A program made the translations under genes and the position numbers. The notes below the pieces were generated by a model. That model saw only the letters and a program-made list of their open reading frames with translations. It was not told the origin of the DNA and ran no database searches. Shown piece by piece: positions 1 through 6,640 of a stretch of 8,135 nucleotides of DNA; the stretch's first letter is position 1; every line of letters begins with the position of its first letter. This DNA comes from Desulfobacterales bacterium (GTDB lineage Bacteria; Desulfobacterota; DSM-4660; Desulfatiglandales; Desulfatiglandaceae): assembly GCA_027061865.1 (NCBI GenBank), contig JAMOVZ010000312.1, positions 1 to 8,135 on the forward strand, in the 5' to 3' direction.

Positions 1-24
1 AGTGGGCGGGTTTACTGCGTTCAT
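1..24 (-). CDS. Possible start of a further gene, cut by the window edge
   Basis: An ATG at 24-22 opens a frame with no stop in the eight visible codons (MNAVNPPT). It is preceded on the minus strand by AAAGGGGGGACTAG (25-38), a purine-rich run that is a fair but imperfect Shine-Dalgarno match about five bases before the ATG. It lies 60 nt after the ferritin stop with no obvious terminator between, so a co-transcribed gene is plausible. Eight codons are too few to recognise a family or to exclude chance. Confidence 0.3.
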
Positions 25-84
25 CTAGTCCCCCCTTTCTGACCAGGCTGGATGTTTTTGAGGAAAAGGTAATATAATCGGATT

Positions 85-600
85 CTACTTCTCAGATGAA
101 GTGGGGAGGGTGAAGGCGCGCTGCCCAAGCTCCCGGTCCAGCATGAAGAGGCCTCCCCTTGCGTCACCCATCAATTTGAGTCTTTGGACGATTTCATCTG
201 CGCTTGCCTCTTCTTCCACCTGCTCTGTCACGAACCATTGGAGGAATATGTGCGAGGCGTGGTCTTTTTCCTCCAAGGCCAAATTAACCAGGTCGTTTAT
301 CAAGCCGGTGACCTTGCATTCATGCTCATATACCCCCTCGAATGCCGCCAATGGAGAATCCCACTCTGTTGGAGGCGCATCTATTGAAGTAAGAGTTACC
401 CTGCCTCCACGCTCATTAATAAAGTCGTAGATCTTCATGGCGTGGAGCAGCTCTTCCTGGGCCTGAACCTTCATCCAATTGGCAAATCCCTTCAAGTTTA
501 TGGATTCAAAGTAGGCCGACATGGATAGGTAAAGGTAAGAGGAATACAACTCTGCATTAACCTGCTGATTCAATGCTTCTTCCATTCTCTTGCTCAACAT
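85..600 (-). CDS. ftnA: Bacterial non-heme ferritin (FtnA type)
   Basis: Cytoplasmic iron-storage protein. It should form a 24-subunit shell, oxidise Fe(II) at a di-iron centre and store Fe(III) mineral. The protein is 171 residues, normal for bacterial ferritin. It reads as the usual four-helix bundle plus a short C-terminal helix. The ferroxidase ligands are all present and fall at the same numbers as in E. coli FtnA: Glu17 (in NAELYSS), Glu50 and His53 (in QAQEELLH), Glu94 (in YEHE), Gln127 and Glu130. Glu49, Glu126 and Glu129, the third-site (site C) ligands, are also present. No heme-ligating Met typical of bacterioferritin is apparent, so I call ferritin rather than Bfr. The frame stays open to a GTG at 693, but the ATG at 600 has a strong ribosome binding site and matches the family N-terminus ([13 protein letters not shown]). 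It is separated from the upstream cobA-hemD gene by 157 nt containing a stem-loop, so it may have its own promoter, though none is convincing. Family assignment is firm; the exact symbol is by similarity to FtnA. Confidence 0.96.
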   Translation of the reverse strand: MLSKRMEEALNQQVNAELYSSYLYLSMSAYFESINLKGFANWMKVQAQEELLHAMKIYDFINERGGRVTLTSIDAPPTEWDSPLAAFEGVYEHECKVTGLINDLVNLALEEKDHASHIFLQWFVTEQVEEEASADEIVQRLKLMGDARGGLFMLDRELGQRAFTLPTSSEK

Positions 601-605
601 CTCTA

Positions 606-613
606 CCCTCCTT
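606..613 (-). promoter_or_regulatory. Ribosome binding site that fixes the ferritin start
   Basis: The minus strand reads AAGGAGGG, then five bases (TAGAG), then the ATG at 600-598. This near-perfect Shine-Dalgarno match supports the 171-residue ferritin over the longer open frame starting at GTG 693. Confidence 0.85.
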
Positions 614-725
614 TCAAATTCAGCCTTATATCCGAGCGGCACAGGGCCTGGACAGCCCATCTGGGCCTTTCTCAGGCATAGTTTAAAAAACACCCGCTCC
701 TCTTTTTTCCACTGATGCCGGGAAA

Positions 726-757
726 CGAATACAATATGACGGCATAATCTGCATTCG
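726..757 (-). other. Stem-loop directly after the cobA-hemD stop
   Basis: The 32 nt that follow the stop codon on the minus strand fold on themselves. CGAATGCAG pairs with TTGTATTCG (including G-U pairs), a 2-nt bulge follows, then TATG pairs with CATA around a CCGT tetraloop, about 13 pairs in total. Only a short TTT run follows (723-725), so it is a weak candidate for an intrinsic terminator. It could instead be a 3'-end stabilising hairpin or an attenuator ahead of ferritin. The fold was worked out by eye, with no energy calculation. Confidence 0.5.
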
Positions 758-2296
758 TCAAGTAGGAGAAAAATACTCCATAATTTTTCCTGTTAATGCC
801 TCTATGGTGTATTGCTCAGGCATTACATGGACTGAAAAGCCTTTTTCCCGGGCGGTGTTTGCAGTTATGGGGCCAATGCAGGCCACTGCCACCCGCTCCA
901 TCCACCGCTTGAGGTTTGAAAGTTCGGGTGAGAACATTTCGACAAAATTCCTCACTGTGGAGGAACTGGTGAATGTCACCATGTGGATCTCACCCTTGGC
1001 CAATAGTGCCTTGACCTCCTCCACATTGGACTTGGGCTTTACGGTCCTGTAGGCAGGAACCACGTCCACCACGGCACCCAGCCGGGATAAGGCCTCCGGC
1101 AGGACCTCCCTGGCCTCTTCAGCCCTTGGAAGAAGGATCCTTGCCCCCTTTATGCCAACTTTCTCCATGGCCTCTACAACCGCCTCGGCCCTATACTCAT
1201 TTGGGATCAAGTCCGGTTTGATCCCAATGTTCTCCCAAAATTGTGCTGTCTTTGGCCCGATTGCTGCTATCATTATGCCCTTGAGCTCTCTCACATCCTT
1301 GCCCAATCCATGCAGCCTTTGGAGAAAAAAGCGGCCTCCATTTACTGAAGTAAATATGAGCCAGCCATATTGTTCAAGTCTCTGGATGGCTTGATCCAAG
1401 GGCTTCCAGCTTTCAGGGGGACGGACCTCAATGGTTGGGAATTCAATACAGCGGGCACCCAGCTCCCGAAGCATGGCAACAAAATCGCTTGCCTGCTCCC
1501 TTGCCCGCGTAACCACAATAGATCTCCCAAAGAGCGGCTTTGTCTCAAACCAGTTCAGCCATTTCCGCAAACCCACAACCTCACCCACAACGATTATTGC
1601 AGGGGGCTTGACCGAGGCCTCCTTTGCACGCCTAGAAATGTCACCCAGATTTCCCACCACGGTCTTCTGCCCAGGCCCGGTGCCGTTCTGGATTACTGCC
1701 GCAGGGGTCTCAGGGCCTCTCCCGTGGGCCATGAGGTTTTCAGCAATTTTGGGCAGGTTGCCGACGCCCATTAAAAAAACCAAGGTGCCAGCAAAGGCGG
1801 CAAGCTTCTCCCACACAACATCAGAGCTTTCCTTGGTGGGATCCTCATGTCCTGTAACAAAGGCCACCGTGGAGGTGTAACCCCGGTAGGTCAGCGGTAT
1901 TCCTGCGTAGGCTGGCACCGAAACAGCAGAGGTGACCCCTGGCACCACCTCGAATTCAATGCCTCCGTCAGCCAATTCTTTGGCCTCCTCTCCTCCCCTG
2001 CCGAATATAAATGGATCGCCCCCTTTGAGCCTCACTACCTTTCTGCCTTCTAATGCCTTTTCCACCAAGAGGCGGTTTATTTCTGCTTGCTTCAAGGTAT
2101 GGTGCCCTCCGCGCTTGCCAACATAAATCAGTTCAGCGCCTGCCCCGGTGAAACCCAACAGCTCCTCGTTTACAAGGTTGTCGTAAACCACCACTTCGGC
2201 CTTCTCCAGGCATTCCCTCCCTTTGAGGGTAAAAAGCCCAGGATCTCCCGGGCCTGCACCCACCAAGTAAACCTTACCTTTACCTCTACCACCCAT
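758..2296 (-). CDS. cobA-hemD: Fused uroporphyrinogen-III C-methyltransferase / uroporphyrinogen-III synthase (CobA-HemD)
   Basis: A bifunctional cytoplasmic tetrapyrrole enzyme of 512 residues. The C-terminal HemD domain (about 257-508) closes hydroxymethylbilane to uroporphyrinogen III. The N-terminal CobA/SUMT domain (about 7-245) methylates it twice with S-adenosylmethionine to give precorrin-2, the entry to siroheme, cobalamin and the alternative heme pathway. SUMT hallmarks are clear: [18 protein letters not shown] near 9-26, [16 protein letters not shown] at 89-104, VPGVTSA at 118-124 and GIPLTYRG at 132-139. The HemD half shows [10 protein letters not shown] (259-268), IFTSVNG (314-320), AIGPKTA (345-351) and FTSSSTV (442-448), typical of this poorly conserved fold. 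The order SUMT then HemD with a short linker is the common fusion in Desulfobacterota and Firmicutes. The ATG at 2296 begins four codons before the conserved first strand, with a modest AGGA upstream. The gene lies 39 nt after hemC, whose product is the HemD substrate, so co-transcription is expected. Confidence 0.96.
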   Translation of the reverse strand: MGGRGKGKVYLVGAGPGDPGLFTLKGRECLEKAEVVVYDNLVNEELLGFTGAGAELIYVGKRGGHHTLKQAEINRLLVEKALEGRKVVRLKGGDPFIFGRGGEEAKELADGGIEFEVVPGVTSAVSVPAYAGIPLTYRGYTSTVAFVTGHEDPTKESSDVVWEKLAAFAGTLVFLMGVGNLPKIAENLMAHGRGPETPAAVIQNGTGPGQKTVVGNLGDISRRAKEASVKPPAIIVVGEVVGLRKWLNWFETKPLFGRSIVVTRAREQASDFVAMLRELGARCIEFPTIEVRPPESWKPLDQAIQRLEQYGWLIFTSVNGGRFFLQRLHGLGKDVRELKGIMIAAIGPKTAQFWENIGIKPDLIPNEYRAEAVVEAMEKVGIKGARILLPRAEEAREVLPEALSRLGAVVDVVPAYRTVKPKSNVEEVKALLAKGEIHMVTFTSSSTVRNFVEMFSPELSNLKRWMERVAVACIGPITANTAREKGFSVHVMPEQYTIEALTGKIMEYFSPT

Positions 2297-2335
2297 ACAG
2301 TTCCTAACCCCTCAACCTTTTTTACCCATTTCCGG

Positions 2336-3280
2336 TCAAACCGCTTTTGGGTAAATTTTTTCAAGGATTTCACCAGCACCCATCTCCAGCAGGTGTCTAG
2401 CTAGCTCCACTCCGATCTTTTCAGCCTCCTGATGTTGGCCCGCTTTCTTATCTTTTATCATCCTGCTTCCATCCAGTTCCGCCACCATGCCTTCCAGTAT
2501 CACCTGCCCATCGCTCACTTTTGCATGGGCCGCCAATGGAACCTGGCACCCCCCTTCCAACTCTCTCAAGAACCCCCTTTCAGCCCTAACGGCAACTTCT
2601 GTCAAAGGATCATTCAGGGGGGCAAGGAGTGAGGCAACCTCCCAGTCTTCTGCCCTTATCTCAAGGCCCAGCACTCCTTGGCCAATGGCAGGAATCATTG
2701 TATCGGGCGATAGATACTCAGTGATTTTCTCAGTAAAGCCGAGCCTTTTCAGCCCGGCTCCTGCGAGCACAATTGCATCGAATTCGCCTTGATGGAGCTT
2801 TCTTAGACGGGTGTCTACATTCCCTCTCAGGGACTCAATTTTAAGGTCCGGCCGCAGATTCAGCAATTGGGCGGCCCTCCTAAGGCTGGATGTCCCAACC
2901 TTGGCCCTTGGTCTTAACTGAGAGAAGCCCAGGCCGTGCCGAGAAATAAAAGCATCTCTGGGGTCTTCTCTTTTGGGAAAAGAGCATAGCTTAAGCCCCT
3001 CGGGGAGTTGAGCCGGCAGGTCTTTCATGCTGTGAACAGCAATATCCACATCCCCCCGGAGCAGGGCGTTTTCTATCTCTTTTACAAACAGCCCCTTTCC
3101 GCCAATCTTGCTCAAGGGAGAATCCAGGATCTTGTCTCCCGTAGTAGTAATCCTTACCAGCTCAACTCGCATTCCCGGATAAAGAGACTCGATTTGTGCC
3201 TTCACCCAATTACTCTGCCACAGGGCGAGCTTACTTTTTCTTGTGCCAATCTTGATGATTCGATTCACCTTATTTGGCAT
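2336..3280 (-). CDS. hemC: Hydroxymethylbilane synthase (porphobilinogen deaminase)
   Basis: Joins four porphobilinogen molecules head to tail into the linear tetrapyrrole hydroxymethylbilane, using a covalently bound dipyrromethane cofactor; cytoplasmic. With the ATG start it has 314 residues, normal for HemC. Family signatures in order: IGTRKSKLALWQ (11-22), the glycine-rich KIGGKGLFVKEIE (58-70), HSMKDLP (83-89) with catalytic Asp87, VGTSSLRRAAQL (128-139), SLRGNVDTRL (150-159), and EGGCQVP (242-248) with Cys245, which carries the cofactor. No key residue is missing. The ATG at 3280 overlaps the ispD end by 16 nt, but its only purine-rich upstream run abuts the start codon. A GTG at 3268 forms a GTGA overlap with the ispD stop and would give 310 residues; either start keeps the whole enzyme. 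Function is secure; the start is uncertain. Confidence 0.97.
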   Translation of the reverse strand: MPNKVNRIIKIGTRKSKLALWQSNWVKAQIESLYPGMRVELVRITTTGDKILDSPLSKIGGKGLFVKEIENALLRGDVDIAVHSMKDLPAQLPEGLKLCSFPKREDPRDAFISRHGLGFSQLRPRAKVGTSSLRRAAQLLNLRPDLKIESLRGNVDTRLRKLHQGEFDAIVLAGAGLKRLGFTEKITEYLSPDTMIPAIGQGVLGLEIRAEDWEVASLLAPLNDPLTEVAVRAERGFLRELEGGCQVPLAAHAKVSDGQVILEGMVAELDGSRMIKDKKAGQHQEAEKIGVELARHLLEMGAGEILEKIYPKAV

Positions 3281-4017
3281 CCTTTCTCGGATAGGGGGCC
3301 ACTGGGGTCTTGGAAAACTCCTAGCATGGCACGGGCAATTTTCAGGTCGTCCGGCGTTGTGATCTTGATGTTTCTTGCCGATCCCATGATAACCTTCACG
3401 GGGATGCCTAATTTCTCAAGCAGCGCAGAGTCATCAGATACCTCAGGCCAACCCTGCTCCAAAGCCTGCTGATGGGCTTGTAAAAGATCTTTATAGCAAA
3501 AAACTTGGGGAGTTTGGACAATCCATATCTTTTCCCGATTTAAGGTGATTTTTACGACACCAGATGAATCCACCTCCTTTAGAGTGTCTACAGCGGGCAA
3601 GGCAGTTATAACCGCTCTGTGGGATCTTGCAGCCTCCACCGCCCCGTCTATCAACTCTGGAGAAACAAACGGCCTAGCCCCGTCGTGCACCACGACAATC
3701 CCGCACTCCCGTTCAACAGCCCCAAGCCCAGACCTTACCGAGTCCTGCCGCAGTCTCCCCCCCGGCACCACCTCTCTAACCTTTCTTATTTCAAAGGGGC
3801 GGATTATCTTGTTCCAGCAATATTCCTCCTGACCGGGTGGAACCACCACAAAGACCGAATCCACACTCCGGGCCTTTTCAAAGGCAAGAAGGGTGATTGT
3901 GAGAATAGGCCGGCCACCTAGCTCCAAGAACTGCTTGGGGATAGGCGCCTCCATCCTTGTCCCCTCCCCACCTGCTGCTATTACCGCTGCTACCCGGCCT
4001 TGCTCAGGGCTGCCCAC
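3265..4017 (-). CDS. ispD: 2-C-methyl-D-erythritol 4-phosphate cytidylyltransferase
   Basis: Third enzyme of the MEP isoprenoid pathway: it transfers CMP from CTP to 2-C-methylerythritol 4-phosphate to give CDP-methylerythritol, in the cytoplasm. The 250-residue protein has the family motifs in order: AVIAAGGEGTRM (11-22, nucleotide loop) with PKQFLEL (27-33), GGRLRQDSVRSGL (86-98), VVHDGARPFV (109-118), NREKIWIVQTPQ (160-171, with Arg161 in the place of the catalytic arginine), SDDSALLE (194-201) and GSARNIKITTPDDL (212-225). Length is slightly above the usual 225-240 because of short extensions at both ends. The start codon is GTG at 4017, with GGAAAGG nine bases upstream; the in-frame codon three before it is a TAA stop, which limits any longer reading. 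It is the first gene after the terminator at 4103-4124 and heads the ispD-hemC-cobA/hemD run. The frequent partner ispF is not adjacent. Paralogous TarI/ribitol cytidylyltransferases share the fold, but the context and motif set favour IspD. Confidence 0.93.
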   Translation of the reverse strand: MGSPEQGRVAAVIAAGGEGTRMEAPIPKQFLELGGRPILTITLLAFEKARSVDSVFVVVPPGQEEYCWNKIIRPFEIRKVREVVPGGRLRQDSVRSGLGAVERECGIVVVHDGARPFVSPELIDGAVEAARSHRAVITALPAVDTLKEVDSSGVVKITLNREKIWIVQTPQVFCYKDLLQAHQQALEQGWPEVSDDSALLEKLGIPVKVIMGSARNIKITTPDDLKIARAMLGVFQDPSGPLSEKGCQIR

Positions 4018-4023
4018 TGTTTT

Positions 4024-4053
4024 TTACCTTTCCGCAAGCTGGCCATAAGGCAT
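4024..4053 (-). other. Nine-codon leader-like open frame in front of ispD
   Basis: The minus strand has AAGGAG two bases before an ATG at 4053-4051, followed by MPYGQLAER and a TAA at 4026-4024. It is in the same frame as ispD, and its stop lies six bases before the ispD GTG. Its last codons (GAA AGG) form part of the ispD ribosome binding site. This could be a translated leader that couples to ispD, the remnant of a longer ispD N-terminus cut by a nonsense change, or chance. The spacing between AAGGAG and ATG is shorter than usual, which weakens the case. Confidence 0.25.
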
Positions 4054-4089
4054 AGCTCCTTGCAAGGGTTTAAGAGAGCTGCCAAAGCC

Positions 4090-4124
4090 AAAAACAAACG
4101 ATAAGGCCCCATCCAAGGGGCCTT
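4090..4124 (-). terminator. Rho-independent terminator after the Rho_N-protein gene
   Basis: On the minus strand a perfect 8-bp stem AAGGCCCC / GGGGCCTT (4117-4124 and 4103-4110) encloses the 6-nt loop TTGGAT. It is followed by ATCGTTTGTTTTT (4090-4102). It lies 20 nt after the stop of the small Rho_N-domain gene and 73 nt or more before ispD, so it should separate the two transcription units. The T-run begins four bases after the stem and is interrupted by one G, so termination may be partial. On the plus strand the stem is followed by only TTCC, so the orientation is clearly minus. Confidence 0.75.
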
Positions 4125-4144
4125 TTCCTCGACTGCAACCTTTA

Positions 4145-4516
4145 TCAAGCCCGAGCCAGCTTTCTTGTTTGTTTTTTGAGTCGATTTATTCTTCTCCGAA
4201 GGATCTCCGTCCTTCTCTTGTCTTTTGCCTTTCTGGCCTCCCCCTTTTCGGCCTTAAACTGGGCGATCTTATTCTTGAGCTCTTTGACAGTGGCCTTTTC
4301 TACCTTTTTGGGAGCCTTGTCATCAATACCCCTGTGCTTCTTTATAATTTCCAGGAGCTGTTCCTTTTTCATAGCGTGGACACCTTCCACACCAGGAATC
4401 TGCTTGGCAATCTCCCGGAGTTCAGGAGCCGTCAATTTGTCCAGCGGTTTTTCAGGCTCTTTTATCTCGTCTCTCCCTTCTGTTTGCGTTCCTTGTTCTT
4501 TCACCTCTTCTTCCAT
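4145..4516 (-). CDS. Small Rho_N (SAP-like) domain protein with a basic C-terminal helix
   Basis: A 123-residue protein of unknown specific function. Residues 1-22 are acidic and disordered-looking. Residues about 25-63 (LDKLTAPELREIAKQIPG, then HAMKKEQLLEIIKKHRGI) match the short helix-extended-loop-helix pattern of the Rho N-terminal / SAP-like domain, which in Rho precedes the RNA-binding domain. Residues 70-123 are strongly basic and predicted helical (KDKRRTEILRRRINRLKKQ), suggesting nucleic acid or ribosome contact. There is no ATPase part, so this is not Rho itself. A strong ribosome binding site (AGGAGG, six bases before the ATG) supports the start. It follows the slipin gene by 53 nt and is the last gene before the terminator. 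Binding to RNA or DNA is inferred from domain and charge only. Confidence 0.85.
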   Translation of the reverse strand: MEEEVKEQGTQTEGRDEIKEPEKPLDKLTAPELREIAKQIPGVEGVHAMKKEQLLEIIKKHRGIDDKAPKKVEKATVKELKNKIAQFKAEKGEARKAKDKRRTEILRRRINRLKKQTRKLARA

Positions 4517-4569
4517 AAGTCACCTCCTGAAGTTCTATCTTACTCTTTATTCTTTCATCTCTTTCCCGG

Positions 4570-5319
4570 CTACTCCCCCTTTTCGCCTTTAGCCAAAAAA
4601 GGCTTCAGCAAATCAATGGGAATAGGGAAAAGGGTAGTGGAATTGCTTTCAGAAGATATCTCCCTCAGGGTCTGAAGATAGCGCAATTGCAATGCCTCTG
4701 GATGCCTGCTAATGATGGCTGCCGCCTCTGCCAGGCGATTTGCTGCCTGGTATTCACCCTCAGCGTTAATCACCTTAGCGCGCCGCTCCCGTTCGGCCTC
4801 TGCTTGGCGGGCCATGGCGCGCTGCATTTCCTGAGGAAGGTCTATGTGCTTCACCTCCACCGTGGTAACCTTGATACCCCAAGGGTCTGTATGGTGATCC
4901 AGGATGCTCTGGAGCCTGGTATTGATCTTTTCCCTCTCGGAGAGGAGTTCGTCCAGTTCCATCTGGCCGCAAACGCTCCTCAGCGTTGTCTGGGCGAGTT
5001 GGGAAGTAGCAAAAAGGTAGTTTTCCACCTCCACTACTGCCTTGTCAGGGTCCATGACCCTGAAATAGACCACAGCGTTGACCTTGACCGAGACATTGTC
5101 CTTGGTGATCACATCTTGAGATGGCACATCCATTGTGACCAGCCTCAGGCTCACCTTTACCATTTTATCTATCACTGGGATCAATATGATGAGCCCAGGC
5201 CCTTTGGTCTTGATAAGCCGCCCCAGCCTGAAGATAACGCCCCTCTCATACTCCCTCAGCACCCGGATGGCCGAGGCCAGGAACATGACGATCAATACAG
5301 CTGCAAACATGTAAAACAT
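4570..5319 (-). CDS. Slipin family membrane protein (stomatin/prohibitin-like, SPFH domain)
   Basis: A 249-residue membrane-anchored scaffold protein of the SPFH superfamily, expected to oligomerise at the inner membrane. An N-terminal hydrophobic segment (about 2-18) is followed by the typical [12 protein letters not shown] (24-35) and [20 protein letters not shown] (40-59). The SPFH core includes [24 protein letters not shown] (65-88) and the [18 protein letters not shown] stretch (113-130). A charged helical region (165-205, [22 protein letters not shown]) forms the coiled-coil part. The hydrophobic C-terminal piece [14 protein letters not shown] (228-241) resembles the region of archaeal stomatin PH1511 that is cut by its NfeD partner. 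An AAGGAGG sits five bases before the ATG. It starts 13 nt after the nfeD stop, the usual partner gene, so the two are surely co-transcribed. The exact cellular role of bacterial slipins is not settled; proposed links are membrane microdomains and membrane quality control. Confidence 0.94.
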   Translation of the reverse strand: MFYMFAAVLIVMFLASAIRVLREYERGVIFRLGRLIKTKGPGLIILIPVIDKMVKVSLRLVTMDVPSQDVITKDNVSVKVNAVVYFRVMDPDKAVVEVENYLFATSQLAQTTLRSVCGQMELDELLSEREKINTRLQSILDHHTDPWGIKVTTVEVKHIDLPQEMQRAMARQAEAERERRAKVINAEGEYQAANRLAEAAAIISRHPEALQLRYLQTLREISSESNSTTLFPIPIDLLKPFLAKGEKGE

Positions 5320-5332
5320 GGTCTCCTCCTTG

Positions 5333-6640
5333 CTATTCTTGTGGGCCAGCCCGTTTCACTTTCAGTTGAAGGCCTTCTACTGCCTCCACCACCACCTTTT
5401 CCCCCTCTTCGATGGGCTCCGAGGCGACGGCATTCCAATACTCTCCATGCACAAAGACCAGTCCTTCTGGATCCAGCCTTTTTTTCGCTACCCCAATTTC
5501 CCCCACTAATCCTTCAGGTCCACTCTTGGGTTTAGCCCTTATGGCCTTAAATGCAAGGCTTGCCACCACCACAAAGAAACCACCCACCAAAACCAGGGTT
5601 GGCAGCATCAATCTCAGCGAGACCATTACATCTTCAAACAACATTATGGAGCCGAGAGTAAGGGAAACCACCCCCCCTAGGGAAAGAACCCCGTAACTTG
5701 TCACTTTTATTTCTGCCACAAAAAAGAGGATAGCAAGCGCTATCAGGAGCAACCCAGCGTAGTTGACAGGCAGTGTCTGAAAGGAATAGAAGGCCAAAAT
5801 AAGGCTTATGGCCCCTATTACCCCAGGAAAGATGGCACCGGGATGGGCAAGCTCGAAGTAAAGCCCTGCCATCCCTATCATCATGAGGATATATGCAATG
5901 TTGGGATCACTTATGACCTTCAGTATCTTGTCTCTAAGGCCTGGATGGTAGTGGACCCTTTGAAGGCCGGAGGTCCTAAGGGTCATCTTGTTTCCAAGGA
6001 CTGTGACCTCCCATCCATCCAGCTTCTTCAAGAGGTCATCCAGGTCCTTTGCCACCAGGTCCACAACTTTTAGCTCTACGGCCTCCTCCGCAGTTATGGA
6101 AACACTCTCCCTGATGGCTCTTTCCACCCACTCGCCATTCCGGCCCTTTTGCTCCGCAATGCCTCGGCCATAGGAGGCCATGTCGTTTACCACTTTCTCT
6201 GACATGGTCTTGTTAATCTCTTTGCCCCCTGCCATTACTGGGTGGGCAGCGCCGATGTTCGTGCCCGGGGCCATGGCAGCCACATGGGCCGCAACGGTGA
6301 CCATGACCCCGGCAGAGGCGGCTCCTGCCCCGCTGGGCCCCACCCAAACCACCACCGGGACAGGAGAGTTTAGGATGGCCTTAACCATGGTGCGCATGGA
6401 GGATGCAAGGCCACCAGGGGTGTCCAACCGGATGATCACAAGACTTGCCCCCATCTCCTTTGCCCTGAGCAGCGCGCGCTCAAGAAACATGGCTGAGGCA
6501 GGATTTATGGCACCCTCAAGCTCCACTATGAGGGCCTTGTCCTGGGCAAGACAGGCGGCTGGAGCGCAAAAGGGCAGAACAAGCAACAGCACTGTCAGTG
6601 CCGCCCATTTTCCAGCTAATTTTTGTTTGCCTCTAGCCAT
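5333..6640 (-). CDS. nfeD: Long-form NfeD membrane-bound serine protease (ClpP/SppA class)
   Basis: Membrane protease of 435 residues, partner of the slipin encoded next. Numbering from the ATG at 6640: a signal peptide (basic [11 protein letters not shown], hydrophobic core, likely cleavage after CLA at 32), then a ClpP-fold domain (about 36-225) with LDTPGG (72-77), GAGAASAG carrying the likely nucleophile Ser109, [13 protein letters not shown] (123-135) and Lys149 as the likely general base (in SEKVVND). About five membrane segments follow (248-264, 270-288, 293-310, 315-335, 344-365), then the C-terminal NfeD OB-fold (about 375-432). Archaeal PH1510 of this family uses a Ser-Lys dyad and cleaves the stomatin PH1511. 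The open frame extends to a TTG at 6664. I chose the ATG because it gives a standard signal peptide, has GGAGGT upstream and overlaps the glycosylase stop by 8 nt. Function as protease is inferred from the dyad; the natural substrate is not shown. Confidence 0.94.
   Translation of the reverse strand: MARGKQKLAGKWAALTVLLLVLPFCAPAACLAQDKALIVELEGAINPASAMFLERALLRAKEMGASLVIIRLDTPGGLASSMRTMVKAILNSPVPVVVWVGPSGAGAASAGVMVTVAAHVAAMAPGTNIGAAHPVMAGGKEINKTMSEKVVNDMASYGRGIAEQKGRNGEWVERAIRESVSITAEEAVELKVVDLVAKDLDDLLKKLDGWEVTVLGNKMTLRTSGLQRVHYHPGLRDKILKVISDPNIAYILMMIGMAGLYFELAHPGAIFPGVIGAISLILAFYSFQTLPVNYAGLLLIALAILFFVAEIKVTSYGVLSLGGVVSLTLGSIMLFEDVMVSLRLMLPTLVLVGGFFVVVASLAFKAIRAKPKSGPEGLVGEIGVAKKRLDPEGLVFVHGEYWNAVASEPIEEGEKVVVEAVEGLQLKVKRAGPQE

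Noticed and set aside
626..679. Upstream 17-codon frame ([17 protein letters not shown]) before ferritin
   Set aside because: No suitably spaced ribosome binding site; short frames of this size are common by chance.
601..693. 31-codon N-terminal extension of ferritin from a GTG at 693, which even has GAGGAG nearby
   Set aside because: The family N-terminus begins at ATG 600, ligand numbering then matches FtnA exactly, and AAGGAGGG precedes that ATG at ideal spacing.
601..725. Ferritin promoter or Fur-type operator
   Set aside because: TATAAG- and TAAACT-like boxes lack a proper -35 partner, and no Fur-like interrupted palindrome is visible.
2170..2379. 69-codon minus-strand frame bridging hemC and cobA-hemD
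   Set aside because: Overlaps both conserved genes out of frame and has no recognisable features.
4025..4102. Sigma-70-like promoter for the ispD unit (for example TTGGCA near 4080 or TTGTTT/TTAAAC)
   Set aside because: No pair of boxes has both good matches and 16-18 nt spacing. A promoter is expected after the terminator but cannot be located by eye.
4687..5535. A 282-codon plus-strand open frame
   Set aside because: It is wholly antisense to the well-supported slipin and nfeD genes, shows no recognisable domain and is rich in Pro, His and Leu as expected of a shadow frame.
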